Assembly (NCBI GenBank): GCA_017554325.1
Contig: JAFZIP010000013.1
Span: 62,001-126,000, forward strand
From: Bacteroidales bacterium
GTDB lineage: Bacteria; Bacteroidota; Bacteroidia; Bacteroidales; WCHB1-69
DNA length: 64,000 nucleotides
Direction of reading: 5' to 3'
Shown piece after piece: positions 7,507 through 15,922 of the stretch. The position numbers and the translations under genes were made by a program. The notes beneath the pieces were generated by a model. It saw only the letters and a list, made by a program, of their open reading frames with translations. It was not told where the DNA came from and did no database searches. The first letter of the stretch is position 1; each line of letters starts with the position of its first letter.

Positions 7507-9162
7507 GTGATGAAACCGCAGAGATTGTTTTATATTCTCTTGATACTGTGGGTGTTGATGGATTTCCTGCAGGCAGTGTTCACGCCCGTGCACGCGGACG
7601 AGGCGTACTACGCGCTCTATGGCGCGCATCTGGCGTGGGGCTACTACGACCATCCGCCTATGGTGGCCCTGATGACCGCCTTTAGCAGTCTGCTCTTCAG
7701 CAAAGGGCTCTCTATCAGGTTTCTCACGGTGTTGCTGCACGGAGCCACCGTGTGGCTGGTTTGGAAAACCCTTCCCGACAGGCCGAAGACAACCCGCGAG
7801 GTGTGGGTGTTTTTCGCCATCGCCGCCTCGCTGGTAATGTTTGTGGCATACGGCATTATGACGACACCCGACGCGCCGCTGCTGTTTTTCGTGGCACTCT
7901 TCTTCTTCCTCTATCGCCAATATCTCCAGAAACCCGGTTGGGGAGTTGCCCTATGTCTCGGTCTGGTGATGGCTGGAATGCTTTACAGCAAATACATGGC
8001 GGTGCTCGTGGCCGGTTTCGTCTTGCTGTCGAATCTGCGTCTGTTAAAGGATCCTAAGATTTGGGTTGCCGGTGTTGTTGCCCTCGCGCTGTTCTTACCC
8101 CATATTCTGTGGCAGGTGCGGAATGGCTTCCCCAGCTTCCAGTACCACCTGGTGGCGCGAAACACCGGATTCAATATTTTGCACCCACTTGAATTTTTGC
8201 CCAATCAGTTGTTGGTCTTCAACCCCGTTTGTTTTTGCTTGGCATTGTTCCTTTGCTGGCGCTATCGCGGAACGGGGGATTCTTTCATGCGAGCCTGCAT
8301 CTATTCCATCGTCGGCTTCATCCTGTTTTTCTGGCTGATGACGTTGAAAGGTCATGCGGAGCCGCACTGGACGGTGGCTGCTTCCGTGCCGATATTGTTG
8401 CTGCTCTATCACGACCTTCGTCAGCCTGCTTGGGAGAAATGGCTGCGATACGGAGTTGTGCCGATGGCTTTCATATTGTTGATTTTCAGAATAATATTGC
8501 CTGTTTTGTCTGTGGATAAGATAGGTGTTTTGGGTAACCAAAAGAAAATGGAGACGATTCAAGAGTATTGCAAGGGCAAGCAGGCAGTTTTTGTGGGCTC
8601 GTTTCAGAATCCGTCGCTTTACAGCTACTACACAGGTGAGCAGCCAGTACAGTTGAGTTCCCTCTACATGCGGCGCACACAGTTCGACCTGTGGCAGTTC
8701 GACCGCCAATGGCAGGGCAAGCCTGTCTGTCTGATTGGCAATGTCAATGCCAAAAGCCCGATTCGGGATGCCATGGATCTCTTTCTGCCAGGCGCGGAGT
8801 TCTCTTTCCGTGAGGTGAAATCCTTCCAAGGGGCGAACCGGATTGAAATTACCGTTGACCAATATCGTGTTGCGGGCGACACACTCTTTCTGGATTTGAC
8901 TTTGTACAATCCCTACGATGTCCCGTACGATTTCAATCATCCCGAATTTCAAACTACGTTGTACGTGGCTTACAAGCTGCAAGAATATTTTGCGATTACC
9001 TGTCCCGTGCCGCCAGGGCTTGTGATTCCCGCCGGAGGCAGCGTCAAATGTTCCACGTATTGCAATTTTATCCCCAATACGCCGTTTGTGGTGTGTCTGG
9101 ATAACGGAGCCTGTCGTTCTGTGAACAGTAAACCAATGGTGATCAAAGACCATGATAGATAG
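7507..9162 (+). CDS. GT39-type (PMT/ArnT-like) polytopic glycosyltransferase
   Basis: A 551-residue integral membrane protein of the GT-C class. The GTG at 7507 or the ATG at 7510 begins it; the latter is more likely. After the first helix comes VHADEAYYALYGAHL, then WGYYDHPPMVAL. This is the first periplasmic loop of the family, with the catalytic acidic residues (HADEAYY). Some ten hydrophobic segments follow to about residue 350. A soluble C-terminal beta-rich domain (about 400-551) follows. Such enzymes move a sugar from a polyprenyl-phosphate donor to lipid A, glycan or protein at the outer face of the inner membrane. It overlaps gtrA by 11 bases, and GtrA proteins flip such donors, so the two probably work together. 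The acceptor is unknown. Confidence 0.85.
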   Translation: MMKPQRLFYILLILWVLMDFLQAVFTPVHADEAYYALYGAHLAWGYYDHPPMVALMTAFSSLLFSKGLSIRFLTVLLHGATVWLVWKTLPDRPKTTREVWVFFAIAASLVMFVAYGIMTTPDAPLLFFVALFFFLYRQYLQKPGWGVALCLGLVMAGMLYSKYMAVLVAGFVLLSNLRLLKDPKIWVAGVVALALFLPHILWQVRNGFPSFQYHLVARNTGFNILHPLEFLPNQLLVFNPVCFCLALFLCWRYRGTGDSFMRACIYSIVGFILFFWLMTLKGHAEPHWTVAASVPILLLLYHDLRQPAWEKWLRYGVVPMAFILLIFRIILPVLSVDKIGVLGNQKKMETIQEYCKGKQAVFVGSFQNPSLYSYYTGEQPVQLSSLYMRRTQFDLWQFDRQWQGKPVCLIGNVNAKSPIRDAMDLFLPGAEFSFREVKSFQGANRIEITVDQYRVAGDTLFLDLTLYNPYDVPYDFNHPEFQTTLYVAYKLQEYFAITCPVPPGLVIPAGGSVKCSTYCNFIPNTPFVVCLDNGACRSVNSKPMVIKDHDR

Positions 9163-9535
9163 AGCGTTGATATTGAAATTCCTGAAATTTTGCATTGTCG
9201 GATTTTCTGGCATGGTGGTCGATTTTGGGTTTACGTGGCTTTGCAAAGAGAAGCTCAAATGGAATAAATACGTCTCCAACTCCATCGGTTTTGTTCTGGC
9301 CGCCACCAACAATTACATCTGGAACCGTTGGTGGACGTTTCAAAGCGATAACGCCAATATTCCAATCGAATATGGAAAATTTCTCGTGATTTCTGTTATC
9401 GGCCTTGGACTTAACAACTTGGTTATTTATCTGTTGCATGAGAAACTGAATTTGAATTTCTATTTGGCCAAACTCATCGCCATTGGAGTGGTCACCGTTT
9501 GGAACTTCGTGATGAACTACCGTTTCACTTTTTAG
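9152..9535 (+). CDS. GtrA family membrane protein
   Basis: A 127-residue protein with four hydrophobic helices, typical of GtrA (PF04138). It begins LKFLKFCIVGFSGMVVDFG and carries NNYIWNRWWTF, a family hallmark, near residue 50. GtrA-type proteins are thought to translocate polyprenyl-phosphate-linked sugars across the inner membrane. Its start overlaps the GT39 gene by 11 bases, which implies translational coupling and a common donor lipid. The flippase activity is inferred from the family. Confidence 0.92.
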   Translation: MIDRALILKFLKFCIVGFSGMVVDFGFTWLCKEKLKWNKYVSNSIGFVLAATNNYIWNRWWTFQSDNANIPIEYGKFLVISVIGLGLNNLVIYLLHEKLNLNFYLAKLIAIGVVTVWNFVMNYRFTF

Positions 9536-9557
9536 GATAAGGTTTGCCGCTTTTTTG

Positions 9558-9565
9558 TATCTTTG
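9558..9565 (+). promoter_or_regulatory. -7 promoter box TATCTTTG for nadD
   Basis: Exact TAnnTTTG match followed by CC, 21 bases before the nadD ATG. The -33 element is not evident. Confidence 0.5.
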
Positions 9566-9586
9566 CCAACTTTTTAAAGATACACA

Positions 9587-10180
9587 ATGCGCAAAACAGG
9601 CCTTTTTTTCGGTTCGTTCAATCCCATCCACATCGGGCACCTTATCATAGCAGAGTATATGCTGGAGCACTCCGATTTGCAGGAACTTTGGTTTGTGGTC
9701 TCGCCGCGCAACCCGCTGAAAAACAAGGCTTCGTTGCTGGACGACCGCCAGCGGCTCCACATGGTGAACTTAGCTATCGAGGATGACGACCGTTTCCGCG
9801 CCTCCGACATTGAGTTTGGCCTGTCACAGCCATCGTACACCTGCCATACGCTGGCGCATCTGTCTGAAAAATATCCTCAACGAGAATTCTGCCTCATCAT
9901 GGGCGAGGACAATCTGGCCACCTTCGACAAATGGCTGAACTACGAATGGATTCTGGAAAATTTTCATCTATATGTCTATCCCAGACCTGGTTACGATGCT
10001 GCTGAAAGAAAGAAACATCCCCATGTCACCTTTGTAGATGCTCCCCAAATGCAACTCTCCTCTACTATGATCCGCGACAACATCCGGCAGAAAAAATCTG
10101 TCCGCTACATGCTCCCCCCGAAAGTGTGGCAGTATCTGGACGAGACGGGATTTTATGAAAGTTTAGAGTTGAGAGTGTAG
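9587..10180 (+). CDS. nadD: nicotinate-nucleotide adenylyltransferase
   Basis: A 197-residue cytoplasmic enzyme that joins nicotinate mononucleotide and ATP to give deamido-NAD. The N-terminus has GLFFGSFNPIHIGH, the nucleotidyltransferase HxGH signature. The C-terminal part has LSSTMIRDNIR, the second ATP-binding motif. The length is normal. The last codons (giving SLELRV) lie inside a heptad repeat tract, so the C-terminus looks extended or replaced by repeat DNA. nadC of the same pathway is about 5 kb away at 15068. Confidence 0.95.
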   Translation: MRKTGLFFGSFNPIHIGHLIIAEYMLEHSDLQELWFVVSPRNPLKNKASLLDDRQRLHMVNLAIEDDDRFRASDIEFGLSQPSYTCHTLAHLSEKYPQREFCLIMGEDNLATFDKWLNYEWILENFHLYVYPRPGYDAAERKKHPHVTFVDAPQMQLSSTMIRDNIRQKKSVRYMLPPKVWQYLDETGFYESLELRV

Positions 10181-10252
10181 AGTTGAGAGTTTTTTTGACC
10201 TAAGACTTTATTCTCTAAACCCTAAACTTTAAACTCTAAACCCTAAATCTAA
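10160..10252. repeat. paired heptad tracts spanning the nadD 3' end and the gap before rlmD
   Basis: The first half (10160-10191) reads GTTTAGAGTTGAGAG on the plus strand and includes the nadD stop codon. The second half (10211-10250) is the complementary type, CTCTAAACCCTAAAC. The two halves can pair into a long imperfect hairpin, which could end or stabilise the nadD transcript. Confidence 0.6.
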
Positions 10253-10254
10253 AA

Positions 10255-11661
10255 ATGTCATTCAAACGATACAACATAGAAAACTTAGAGATCATCTCCG
10301 CGGGTGCGGAGGGCAAGGCCGTGGCCAAATTGGACGGTCTGACCATTTTTGTCCCCTTTGCCGTCCCTGGCGATGTGGTGGATGTGGAAGTCTATAAGCG
10401 CAAGCATGGTTATGCGGAGGCCAACTTGCTGGCGGTGCGCAAACCCTCGCCCGACCGCGTGGTGCCCCCGTGCGGACACTTCGGCGTGTGCGGCGGTTGC
10501 AAATGGCAGATGCTTGACTATAGTAAGCAATTGGCTTACAAGCAGAAGCAGGTGGAAGACAACTTCAAGCACCTCGGCAAGTTCGAGTTTCCGGAGCTGA
10601 TGCCCATCATCGGGGCGGAGAAGCAGTACTATTATCGCAACAAGCTGGAATACACCTTCTCCACGATGCGATGGCTCTCGTATGATGATTTGAGACGCTA
10701 CGAAGACGGCGAGTTTTACGAGCAGCGCTGTCTGGGCTTCCATGTGCCCGGCATGTTCGACAAGGTGCTCGACATTGAGCATTGCTGGTTGCAGGCTGCC
10801 CCGAGCAACGACATCCGCCTCTTCTGCCGCGAGTATGCGCTGACCCACAACCTGGCGTTCTACAACCCGCGTGAGCAGAAGGGCTTGCTGCGCAACATCA
10901 TCATCCGCACGGCCTCCACCGGCGATTTGATGCTGGTGATGGTGATCACGGATTTCAACGAGAAGACACGGGACATGATGCAGGCTATCGCCGACCGCTT
11001 CCCGGAAATCACCTCGCTAGTCTATGTGGTGAACACCAAGATGAACGATGCTATCTTTGATTTGCCGTTCCATCTGTTTAAAGGACAAGACTTTATCATG
11101 GAAGAGATGGAAGGGCTGCAATTCAAGGTGGGCCCGAAGTCGTTTTATCAGACCAACAGCACGCAGGCGTACAACCTGTACAAGGTGGCGCGTGACTTCG
11201 CGGACATCCATCCCGACGATGTGGTGTATGACCTCTTCACGGGCACGGGCACCATTGCCAATTTCGTGGCTCGCCGTGCCAAGCGAGTGGTGGGCATCGA
11301 GTATGTGGATACTGCCGTGGAGGATGCCAAGATCAATTCGGCGCAGAACCATATTGAAAACACGGAGTTTGTGGCTGGCGACATGGCCAAGATATTTACG
11401 GACAGCTTCATCAAGGAGCACGGCAAGCCGGATGTCATCATCTCCGACCCGCCGCGCGCGGGCATGCACCCCAACGTGATTGAGCAGTTGCTGAAACTGG
11501 AGGTGCCGCGCATCGTGTATGTGAGCTGCAATCCGGCCACGCAGGCCCGCGACCTCACCCTGTTGAACGAGAAGTACAAGGTTGTCGCCGTGCAACCCGT
11601 CGATATGTTCCCGCACACCCACCACGTCGAAAATGTGGTGAAGTTGGAGCTCAGAGGGTAG
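10255..11661 (+). CDS. rlmD: 23S rRNA (uracil-5)-methyltransferase RlmD/RumA family
   Basis: A 468-residue SAM-dependent tRNA/rRNA uracil-5 methyltransferase. A TRAM domain fills residues 1-65. The iron-sulphur cysteines are Cys73, Cys79 and Cys82 (PPCGHFGVCGGCKWQ), with a fourth near 160-175. The SAM-binding loop is DLFTGTGTIANF near 328, and the catalytic cysteine is in YVSCNPATQARDL near 424. These fit RumA/RlmD, which methylates U1939 of 23S rRNA, though many Bacteroidota carry several paralogues of unproven target. The C-terminus KLELRG again resembles the heptad-derived ends of nearby genes. Confidence 0.9.
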   Translation: MSFKRYNIENLEIISAGAEGKAVAKLDGLTIFVPFAVPGDVVDVEVYKRKHGYAEANLLAVRKPSPDRVVPPCGHFGVCGGCKWQMLDYSKQLAYKQKQVEDNFKHLGKFEFPELMPIIGAEKQYYYRNKLEYTFSTMRWLSYDDLRRYEDGEFYEQRCLGFHVPGMFDKVLDIEHCWLQAAPSNDIRLFCREYALTHNLAFYNPREQKGLLRNIIIRTASTGDLMLVMVITDFNEKTRDMMQAIADRFPEITSLVYVVNTKMNDAIFDLPFHLFKGQDFIMEEMEGLQFKVGPKSFYQTNSTQAYNLYKVARDFADIHPDDVVYDLFTGTGTIANFVARRAKRVVGIEYVDTAVEDAKINSAQNHIENTEFVAGDMAKIFTDSFIKEHGKPDVIISDPPRAGMHPNVIEQLLKLEVPRIVYVSCNPATQARDLTLLNEKYKVVAVQPVDMFPHTHHVENVVKLELRG

Positions 11662-11756
11662 AGGTTACCGAATAGTGTATCAATGTAAGAGTCTGCGGAA
11701 CCACCCAGTAGATTATTTTTTTTTGGTAATTTTTTTTTGGTAATCTGAAAAAATAG

Positions 11757-11764
11757 TATTTTTG
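11757..11764 (+). promoter_or_regulatory. -7 promoter box TATTTTTG with upstream TTTG
   Basis: Exact TAnnTTTG match 19 bases before the ATPase gene. A TTTG at 11736-11739 lies 17 bases upstream as a candidate -33 element. Two direct copies of TTTTTTTTGGTAAT lie at 11720-11744. Confidence 0.5.
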
Positions 11765-11783
11765 CCATCCAATATTTACATGT

Positions 11784-12920
11784 ATGGTAAACAGTATCAA
11801 TCCCTTTGTGATTTCCGGAAAGATTCCTCCGGCATATTTCTGCGATCGGCAGGAAGAAGCGGCTGTGTTAGAAAAAACCCTTGTCAATCAGATGAATGTG
11901 GTGCTGACCTCATCGCGCAGGATGGGTAAGACTTCTCTCATTAGTTTTGTGTTCGACAAGCCGCAAATCAAAGATGAATATATCACTATCAATGTGGATA
12001 TTTTGCACACTACGACGTTCAGGGAACTGATTCTTGCCCTTGGAACAGCTGTGTTTGAGAGCGTGGCCACACGAAGCGAAAAGCTACGCAAACAGTTTGT
12101 CTCTTTTCTCAAATCGTTGAGTGCCAGCTTCGGCTACGATCCCATCCAAAACATGCCTACTTTTGACATCAAATTGGGAGATGTTCAGCATCCAGACCAC
12201 ACTTTGCAGGAGATTTTCAATTACCTTGAATCCGTTGACAAGCCTTGCTTGGTTGTCATTGATGAATTTCAGCAAATCACCCGTTATCCTGAAAAGAATG
12301 TTGAGGCATTGCTTAGGACCCATATCCAAAAACTGTCCAATGCGAACTTTGTTTTTTCGGGTAGTCGCCGCCGACTGATGGAAGAGATGTTTTTCTCGTC
12401 CAAACGACCATTTTACCAGAGTGCGAAACCCCTTCGTCTTGAGCCTATCCAGCCTGAAAAATACTGTGATTTTGCTAAGCGGCACTTCCAAGAAGCTGAA
12501 AAATCGATTGACACAGATGCTTTTCTATACGTTTATAACACATTTTGGGGTGTTACTTTCTATGTTCAACGGATTATGAAGGATGCTTTTGCTGAGACTC
12601 GGGTGGGAGAGACCTGTGATTTGGAGAAAGTTCAACAATTGATTGAGGATTACATTGATGAGAACGACTCACGTTTGCGCGAGCAGCTTGCTTTTATCAC
12701 GGAAGCACAAAAAGAATTACTCTATGCTATCCATGCAGAGCGTGAAGCACAGAATATAACCTCCATGGCCTTTAACAAAAAATACCGGTTGCGCTCACCC
12801 AGCTCAACTCAATCGGCTGCGTTGAAACTGCTTGAATATGATTTTATTACTCGTACTGAAAATACCTATACTATTTCCGACCCTCTGCTAAGCCTTTGGA
12901 TGTCTAAACGGAACCTGTAA
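11784..12920 (+). CDS. AAA-type ATPase of the archaeal ATPase family
   Basis: A 378-residue cytoplasmic protein with a P-loop LTSSRRMGKTSLIS at about 41-54. It has Ser where the first Gly of the Walker A motif is usual. Walker B CLVVIDEFQQI is near 153-163, a sensor-like FVFSGSRRR near 195, and a C-terminal winged-helix-like part from about 310. This matches the family of STAND-like ATPases named from archaea (PF01637) and common as stand-alone genes in Bacteroidota. Targets are mostly unknown, and some members sit with nucleases or toxins; no such partner is adjacent here. It is more A+T-rich than its neighbours, has its own promoter, and may have been acquired. Confidence 0.8.
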   Translation: MVNSINPFVISGKIPPAYFCDRQEEAAVLEKTLVNQMNVVLTSSRRMGKTSLISFVFDKPQIKDEYITINVDILHTTTFRELILALGTAVFESVATRSEKLRKQFVSFLKSLSASFGYDPIQNMPTFDIKLGDVQHPDHTLQEIFNYLESVDKPCLVVIDEFQQITRYPEKNVEALLRTHIQKLSNANFVFSGSRRRLMEEMFFSSKRPFYQSAKPLRLEPIQPEKYCDFAKRHFQEAEKSIDTDAFLYVYNTFWGVTFYVQRIMKDAFAETRVGETCDLEKVQQLIEDYIDENDSRLREQLAFITEAQKELLYAIHAEREAQNITSMAFNKKYRLRSPSSTQSAALKLLEYDFITRTENTYTISDPLLSLWMSKRNL

Positions 12921-13016
12921 TCAATTACATGCTGTCTTTTCCTGAAAAATGGGGACAGCGCAAGCATCGTTTTTACAGTGAGTTTTTCAGAAAACAATAT
13001 GTATTTGAAATTTATG

Positions 13017-13024
13017 TACCTTTG
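13017..13024 (+). promoter_or_regulatory. -7 promoter box TACCTTTG for hutH
   Basis: Exact TAnnTTTG followed by CG, 42 bases upstream of the hutH ATG. The gap from 12921 also holds an imperfect hairpin with GCTGTC/GACAGC arms (12931-12959) just after the ATPase stop. It could serve as that gene's terminator, but lacks a strong T tract. Confidence 0.5.
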
Positions 13025-13066
13025 CGCGCTTATATTGGATAAAAATATTATTAAAGTTACACCTAT

Positions 13067-14563
13067 ATGACAAGACACAAAATCTCTACCAAATTCCTCA
13101 GTATTGAGAAGGTTGAAAAAATCATCGACCGCAAACAGAAAATAGAACTGTCACAGGAAGCTATCGACGCCGTGCAGAAATGCCGCGCCTACCTGGACAA
13201 GAAAACCGATACCGAGAAGGAACCCATTTACGGCGTGACCACCGGCTTCGGTTCCCTCTGCAACCGCAGCATCTCCAAGGAGGATCTTTCCACCCTGCAG
13301 CGCAACCTCGTCATCTCGCACGCGTGTGGCGTCGGCGCAGAGGTGCCCCAGGAAATCGTGCAACTGATGCTGCTCATGAAAATCCAATCGCTGTCGTACG
13401 GCCACTCCGGCGTGCAGCTGGCTACCATCCAACGCTTGGTGGATTTTTACAATAAGGGTATCTATCCCGTTGTCTATCAGCAAGGTTCGCTCGGCGCATC
13501 CGGCGACTTGGCCCCGCTAGCCCACCTCAGCCTGCCCATCATCGGCATGGGTGAAGTCTATTACAGAGGCAAGAAATACCCCGCTTCTGTCATTAATGAG
13601 AAATTTGGCTGGGAGCCCATCACCCTGCAATCCAAAGAGGGTCTGGCGCTGCTCAACGGCACACAGTTCATGAGCTCGTACGCCGTGTGGTTGCTCATCA
13701 AGGCCAAGAAGCTCTCCTGGATGGCCGACATCATCGCCGCCGTTTCCCTGGATGCCTTCGACGGTCGTATCGAGCCGTTCAACCTGAACGTGCACATGGT
13801 GCGCCCGCACGCCGGCCAGATCATCACAGCCTCCCATATGCTTCAGCTGCTGGAGGGCTCCGAACTGATCAAGCGCCACAAAGAGCATGTGCAGGATCCG
13901 TACTCCTTCCGCTGCATCCCGCAGGTGCACGGCGCCTCCAAAGACTCTATCCAACATGTACAGGATGTGGTGGAAACTGAGATCAACTCCGTGACCGACA
14001 ACCCCACCGTGTTCCCGGATGAGGATATCGTGGTGTCGGCAGGCAACTTCCACGGCCAGCCGCTGGCCCTGGTGCTCGACTTCCTCTCCATCGCCATGGC
14101 CGAGCTGGGTAATATCTCCGAACGCCGTATCTATCAACTCATTGCCGGTAAACGAGAACTACCTTCCTTCTTGGTCAAGAACCCGGGCCTCAACTCCGGC
14201 TTCATGATTCCGCAATATGCCGCAGCCTCCATCGTGAATCAGAACAAGGCATTCACGATGCCGTGTTCCACCGACTCCATTGAGTCGTCGCAAGGTCAGG
14301 AGGACCACGTGAGCATGGGCGCCAATGCTGCTACCAAGTGCTACTTAGTGGTCAACAATGTGGAGAAGATCCTCGGCATTGAGCTCTTCAACGCTGCGCA
14401 GGCGCTTGAGTTCCGTCGTCCGCTGAAATCCTCCCCGTTCATCGAGGATTTTGTGGCCGCCTACCGTGAGTTTGTCCCGTTCGTGGAGAACGACACCTAC
14501 ATGCACGAGCTTATCCAGAAGTCCATTGACTTCGTGAACGGCGTGCACATCCTGATGGATTAG
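13067..14563 (+). CDS. hutH: histidine ammonia-lyase
   Basis: A 498-residue cytoplasmic enzyme that deaminates histidine to urocanate. The Ala-Ser-Gly that cyclises to the MIO prosthetic group is at 144-146 in GSLGASGDLAPL, and the catalytic Tyr56 lies in YGVTTGFGSL. The length is typical. hutU and hutI are not nearby, and the last enzyme of the pathway (ftcD) is 41 kb away, so the pathway genes are scattered. A lipoprotein gene follows after 16 bases, then nadC, giving an operon of mixed function. Confidence 0.97.
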   Translation: MTRHKISTKFLSIEKVEKIIDRKQKIELSQEAIDAVQKCRAYLDKKTDTEKEPIYGVTTGFGSLCNRSISKEDLSTLQRNLVISHACGVGAEVPQEIVQLMLLMKIQSLSYGHSGVQLATIQRLVDFYNKGIYPVVYQQGSLGASGDLAPLAHLSLPIIGMGEVYYRGKKYPASVINEKFGWEPITLQSKEGLALLNGTQFMSSYAVWLLIKAKKLSWMADIIAAVSLDAFDGRIEPFNLNVHMVRPHAGQIITASHMLQLLEGSELIKRHKEHVQDPYSFRCIPQVHGASKDSIQHVQDVVETEINSVTDNPTVFPDEDIVVSAGNFHGQPLALVLDFLSIAMAELGNISERRIYQLIAGKRELPSFLVKNPGLNSGFMIPQYAAASIVNQNKAFTMPCSTDSIESSQGQEDHVSMGANAATKCYLVVNNVEKILGIELFNAAQALEFRRPLKSSPFIEDFVAAYREFVPFVENDTYMHELIQKSIDFVNGVHILMD

Positions 14564-14579
14564 GAAATATTAACTTTTG

Positions 14580-15071
14580 ATGAAGAAACTGCTGCTGCTC
14601 GGACTTTTGGCTCTGCTGTTTTTCGGCTGCCGTCATCCGGAACCCATCTCAGAAGTTCCGTACATCGAGTTTGTGCGCCTTGAAAAGGTGGATGAAGGCA
14701 CGGGCGTGGACAACCAGGCCAACTTGGTGGTCCGTTTCCAGGATGGCGACGGCGACATTGGACTGAATGATGCCGACACGACAGGTCACTTTTCAAAGGA
14801 TTCTGTCTTTTACTACAATTTCTTCATCGATTATTATGAAAAGCAAAACGGCGAGTGGGTACTCGTGGAGCTTCCCACACCGCTGCACGCCCGCATTCCC
14901 CGCTTGAGCGACAATGAGCCCGAATCCATAGAAGGGGAGATTACGATTTTAACCTTTATTAATAATTATTTTTCTTCCTACGATACGATAAAACTGTCTT
15001 GTTGCTTGTACGACAGGGCGTTGCATCAGAGCAATACGATTGAAACACCCGAAATAATTGTAAACAAATGA
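14580..15071 (+). CDS. lipoprotein of unknown function
   Basis: A 163-residue protein starting at the ATG at 14580; an in-frame TTG three bases earlier is less likely. The N-terminus MKKLLLLGLLALLFFGC is a lipoprotein signal with Cys17 as the lipidated residue. The mature part has an Asp-rich segment, FQDGDGDIGLNDADT, that resembles a calcium-binding loop. Proteins of this kind are frequent in Bacteroidota but have no assigned role. It overlaps nadC by four bases (ATGA), so the two are translationally coupled. Confidence 0.8.
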   Translation: MKKLLLLGLLALLFFGCRHPEPISEVPYIEFVRLEKVDEGTGVDNQANLVVRFQDGDGDIGLNDADTTGHFSKDSVFYYNFFIDYYEKQNGEWVLVELPTPLHARIPRLSDNEPESIEGEITILTFINNYFSSYDTIKLSCCLYDRALHQSNTIETPEIIVNK

Positions 15072-15919
15072 AAATAGACGATAGTATTCAGCATCTCATA
15101 CAGATGACCTTGGCCGAAGATATCGGCGATGGTGATCATTCTTCATTGTCTTGTATCCCCGTTGAGGTGCAAGGGGAAATGAAACTCTTGGTGAAAGCGG
15201 ATGGCGTGCTCTGTGGCGTGGATGTGGCCCGCGAAGTGCTTCGGCAGGTGGACTATACCATCCAGATGGAGCAGTTCATGCACGACGGCGACACCATTCA
15301 CAAGGGCGACATTGTGTTCAAGTTGCGTGGCTCGGCGCAGAAGATGCTGACAGCAGAGCGCACGGTCCTGAACTTCATGCAGCGCATGAGCGGCATTGCC
15401 ACCACTACGCGTCAGTATGTGGAGATGGTGAAAGACACTTCGGTTACGTTGCTCGACACGCGCAAGACGACCCCCAACATGCGCATCTTTGAGAAGTATG
15501 CGGTCAAGGTGGGCGGTGCACAGAACCACCGTTTTGGCTTGTTTGACATGATGATGCTCAAAGACAACCATATCGACTTTGCCGGTGGCATCGAGAAGGC
15601 CATTGATGCTGCCGTCGCCTATCAGAAAGCCAAAGGCTTGAATTTGAAGATTGAGGTGGAAACCAGAAGTCTGGAAGATGTACAGCGTGTATTGGCCCAT
15701 GGTGGTGCGCATCGCATCATGTTCGACAACTTCACGCCGGCGCAAGTGCGTGAAGGCGTGCAACTTGTAAATCATCGTATGGAAACTGAAGCATCTGGCG
15801 GAATCACGGATGCAACACTGCACGATTATGCCGAGACTGGCGTCGATTTCATTTCCATCGGTGCTTTCACGCATCATATCGCCAGTTTGGACCTGAGCTT
15901 GAAAACCGTTATACTGTAA
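15068..15919 (+). CDS. nadC: nicotinate-nucleotide pyrophosphorylase (carboxylating)
   Basis: A 283-residue enzyme converting quinolinate and PRPP to nicotinate mononucleotide in NAD synthesis. Diagnostic motifs are EDIGDGDHSS near residue 17, ERTVLNFMQRMSGIAT near 98, DTRKTTPNMRIFEKYAVKVG near 130 and MLKDNHI near 163. The length is typical. It provides the substrate for NadD, encoded about 5 kb upstream in a separate unit. It is flanked by an overlapping lipoprotein gene and an AsmA-like gene 3 bases downstream. Confidence 0.96.
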   Translation: MKIDDSIQHLIQMTLAEDIGDGDHSSLSCIPVEVQGEMKLLVKADGVLCGVDVAREVLRQVDYTIQMEQFMHDGDTIHKGDIVFKLRGSAQKMLTAERTVLNFMQRMSGIATTTRQYVEMVKDTSVTLLDTRKTTPNMRIFEKYAVKVGGAQNHRFGLFDMMMLKDNHIDFAGGIEKAIDAAVAYQKAKGLNLKIEVETRSLEDVQRVLAHGGAHRIMFDNFTPAQVREGVQLVNHRMETEASGGITDATLHDYAETGVDFISIGAFTHHIASLDLSLKTVIL

Positions 15920-15922
15920 AGC

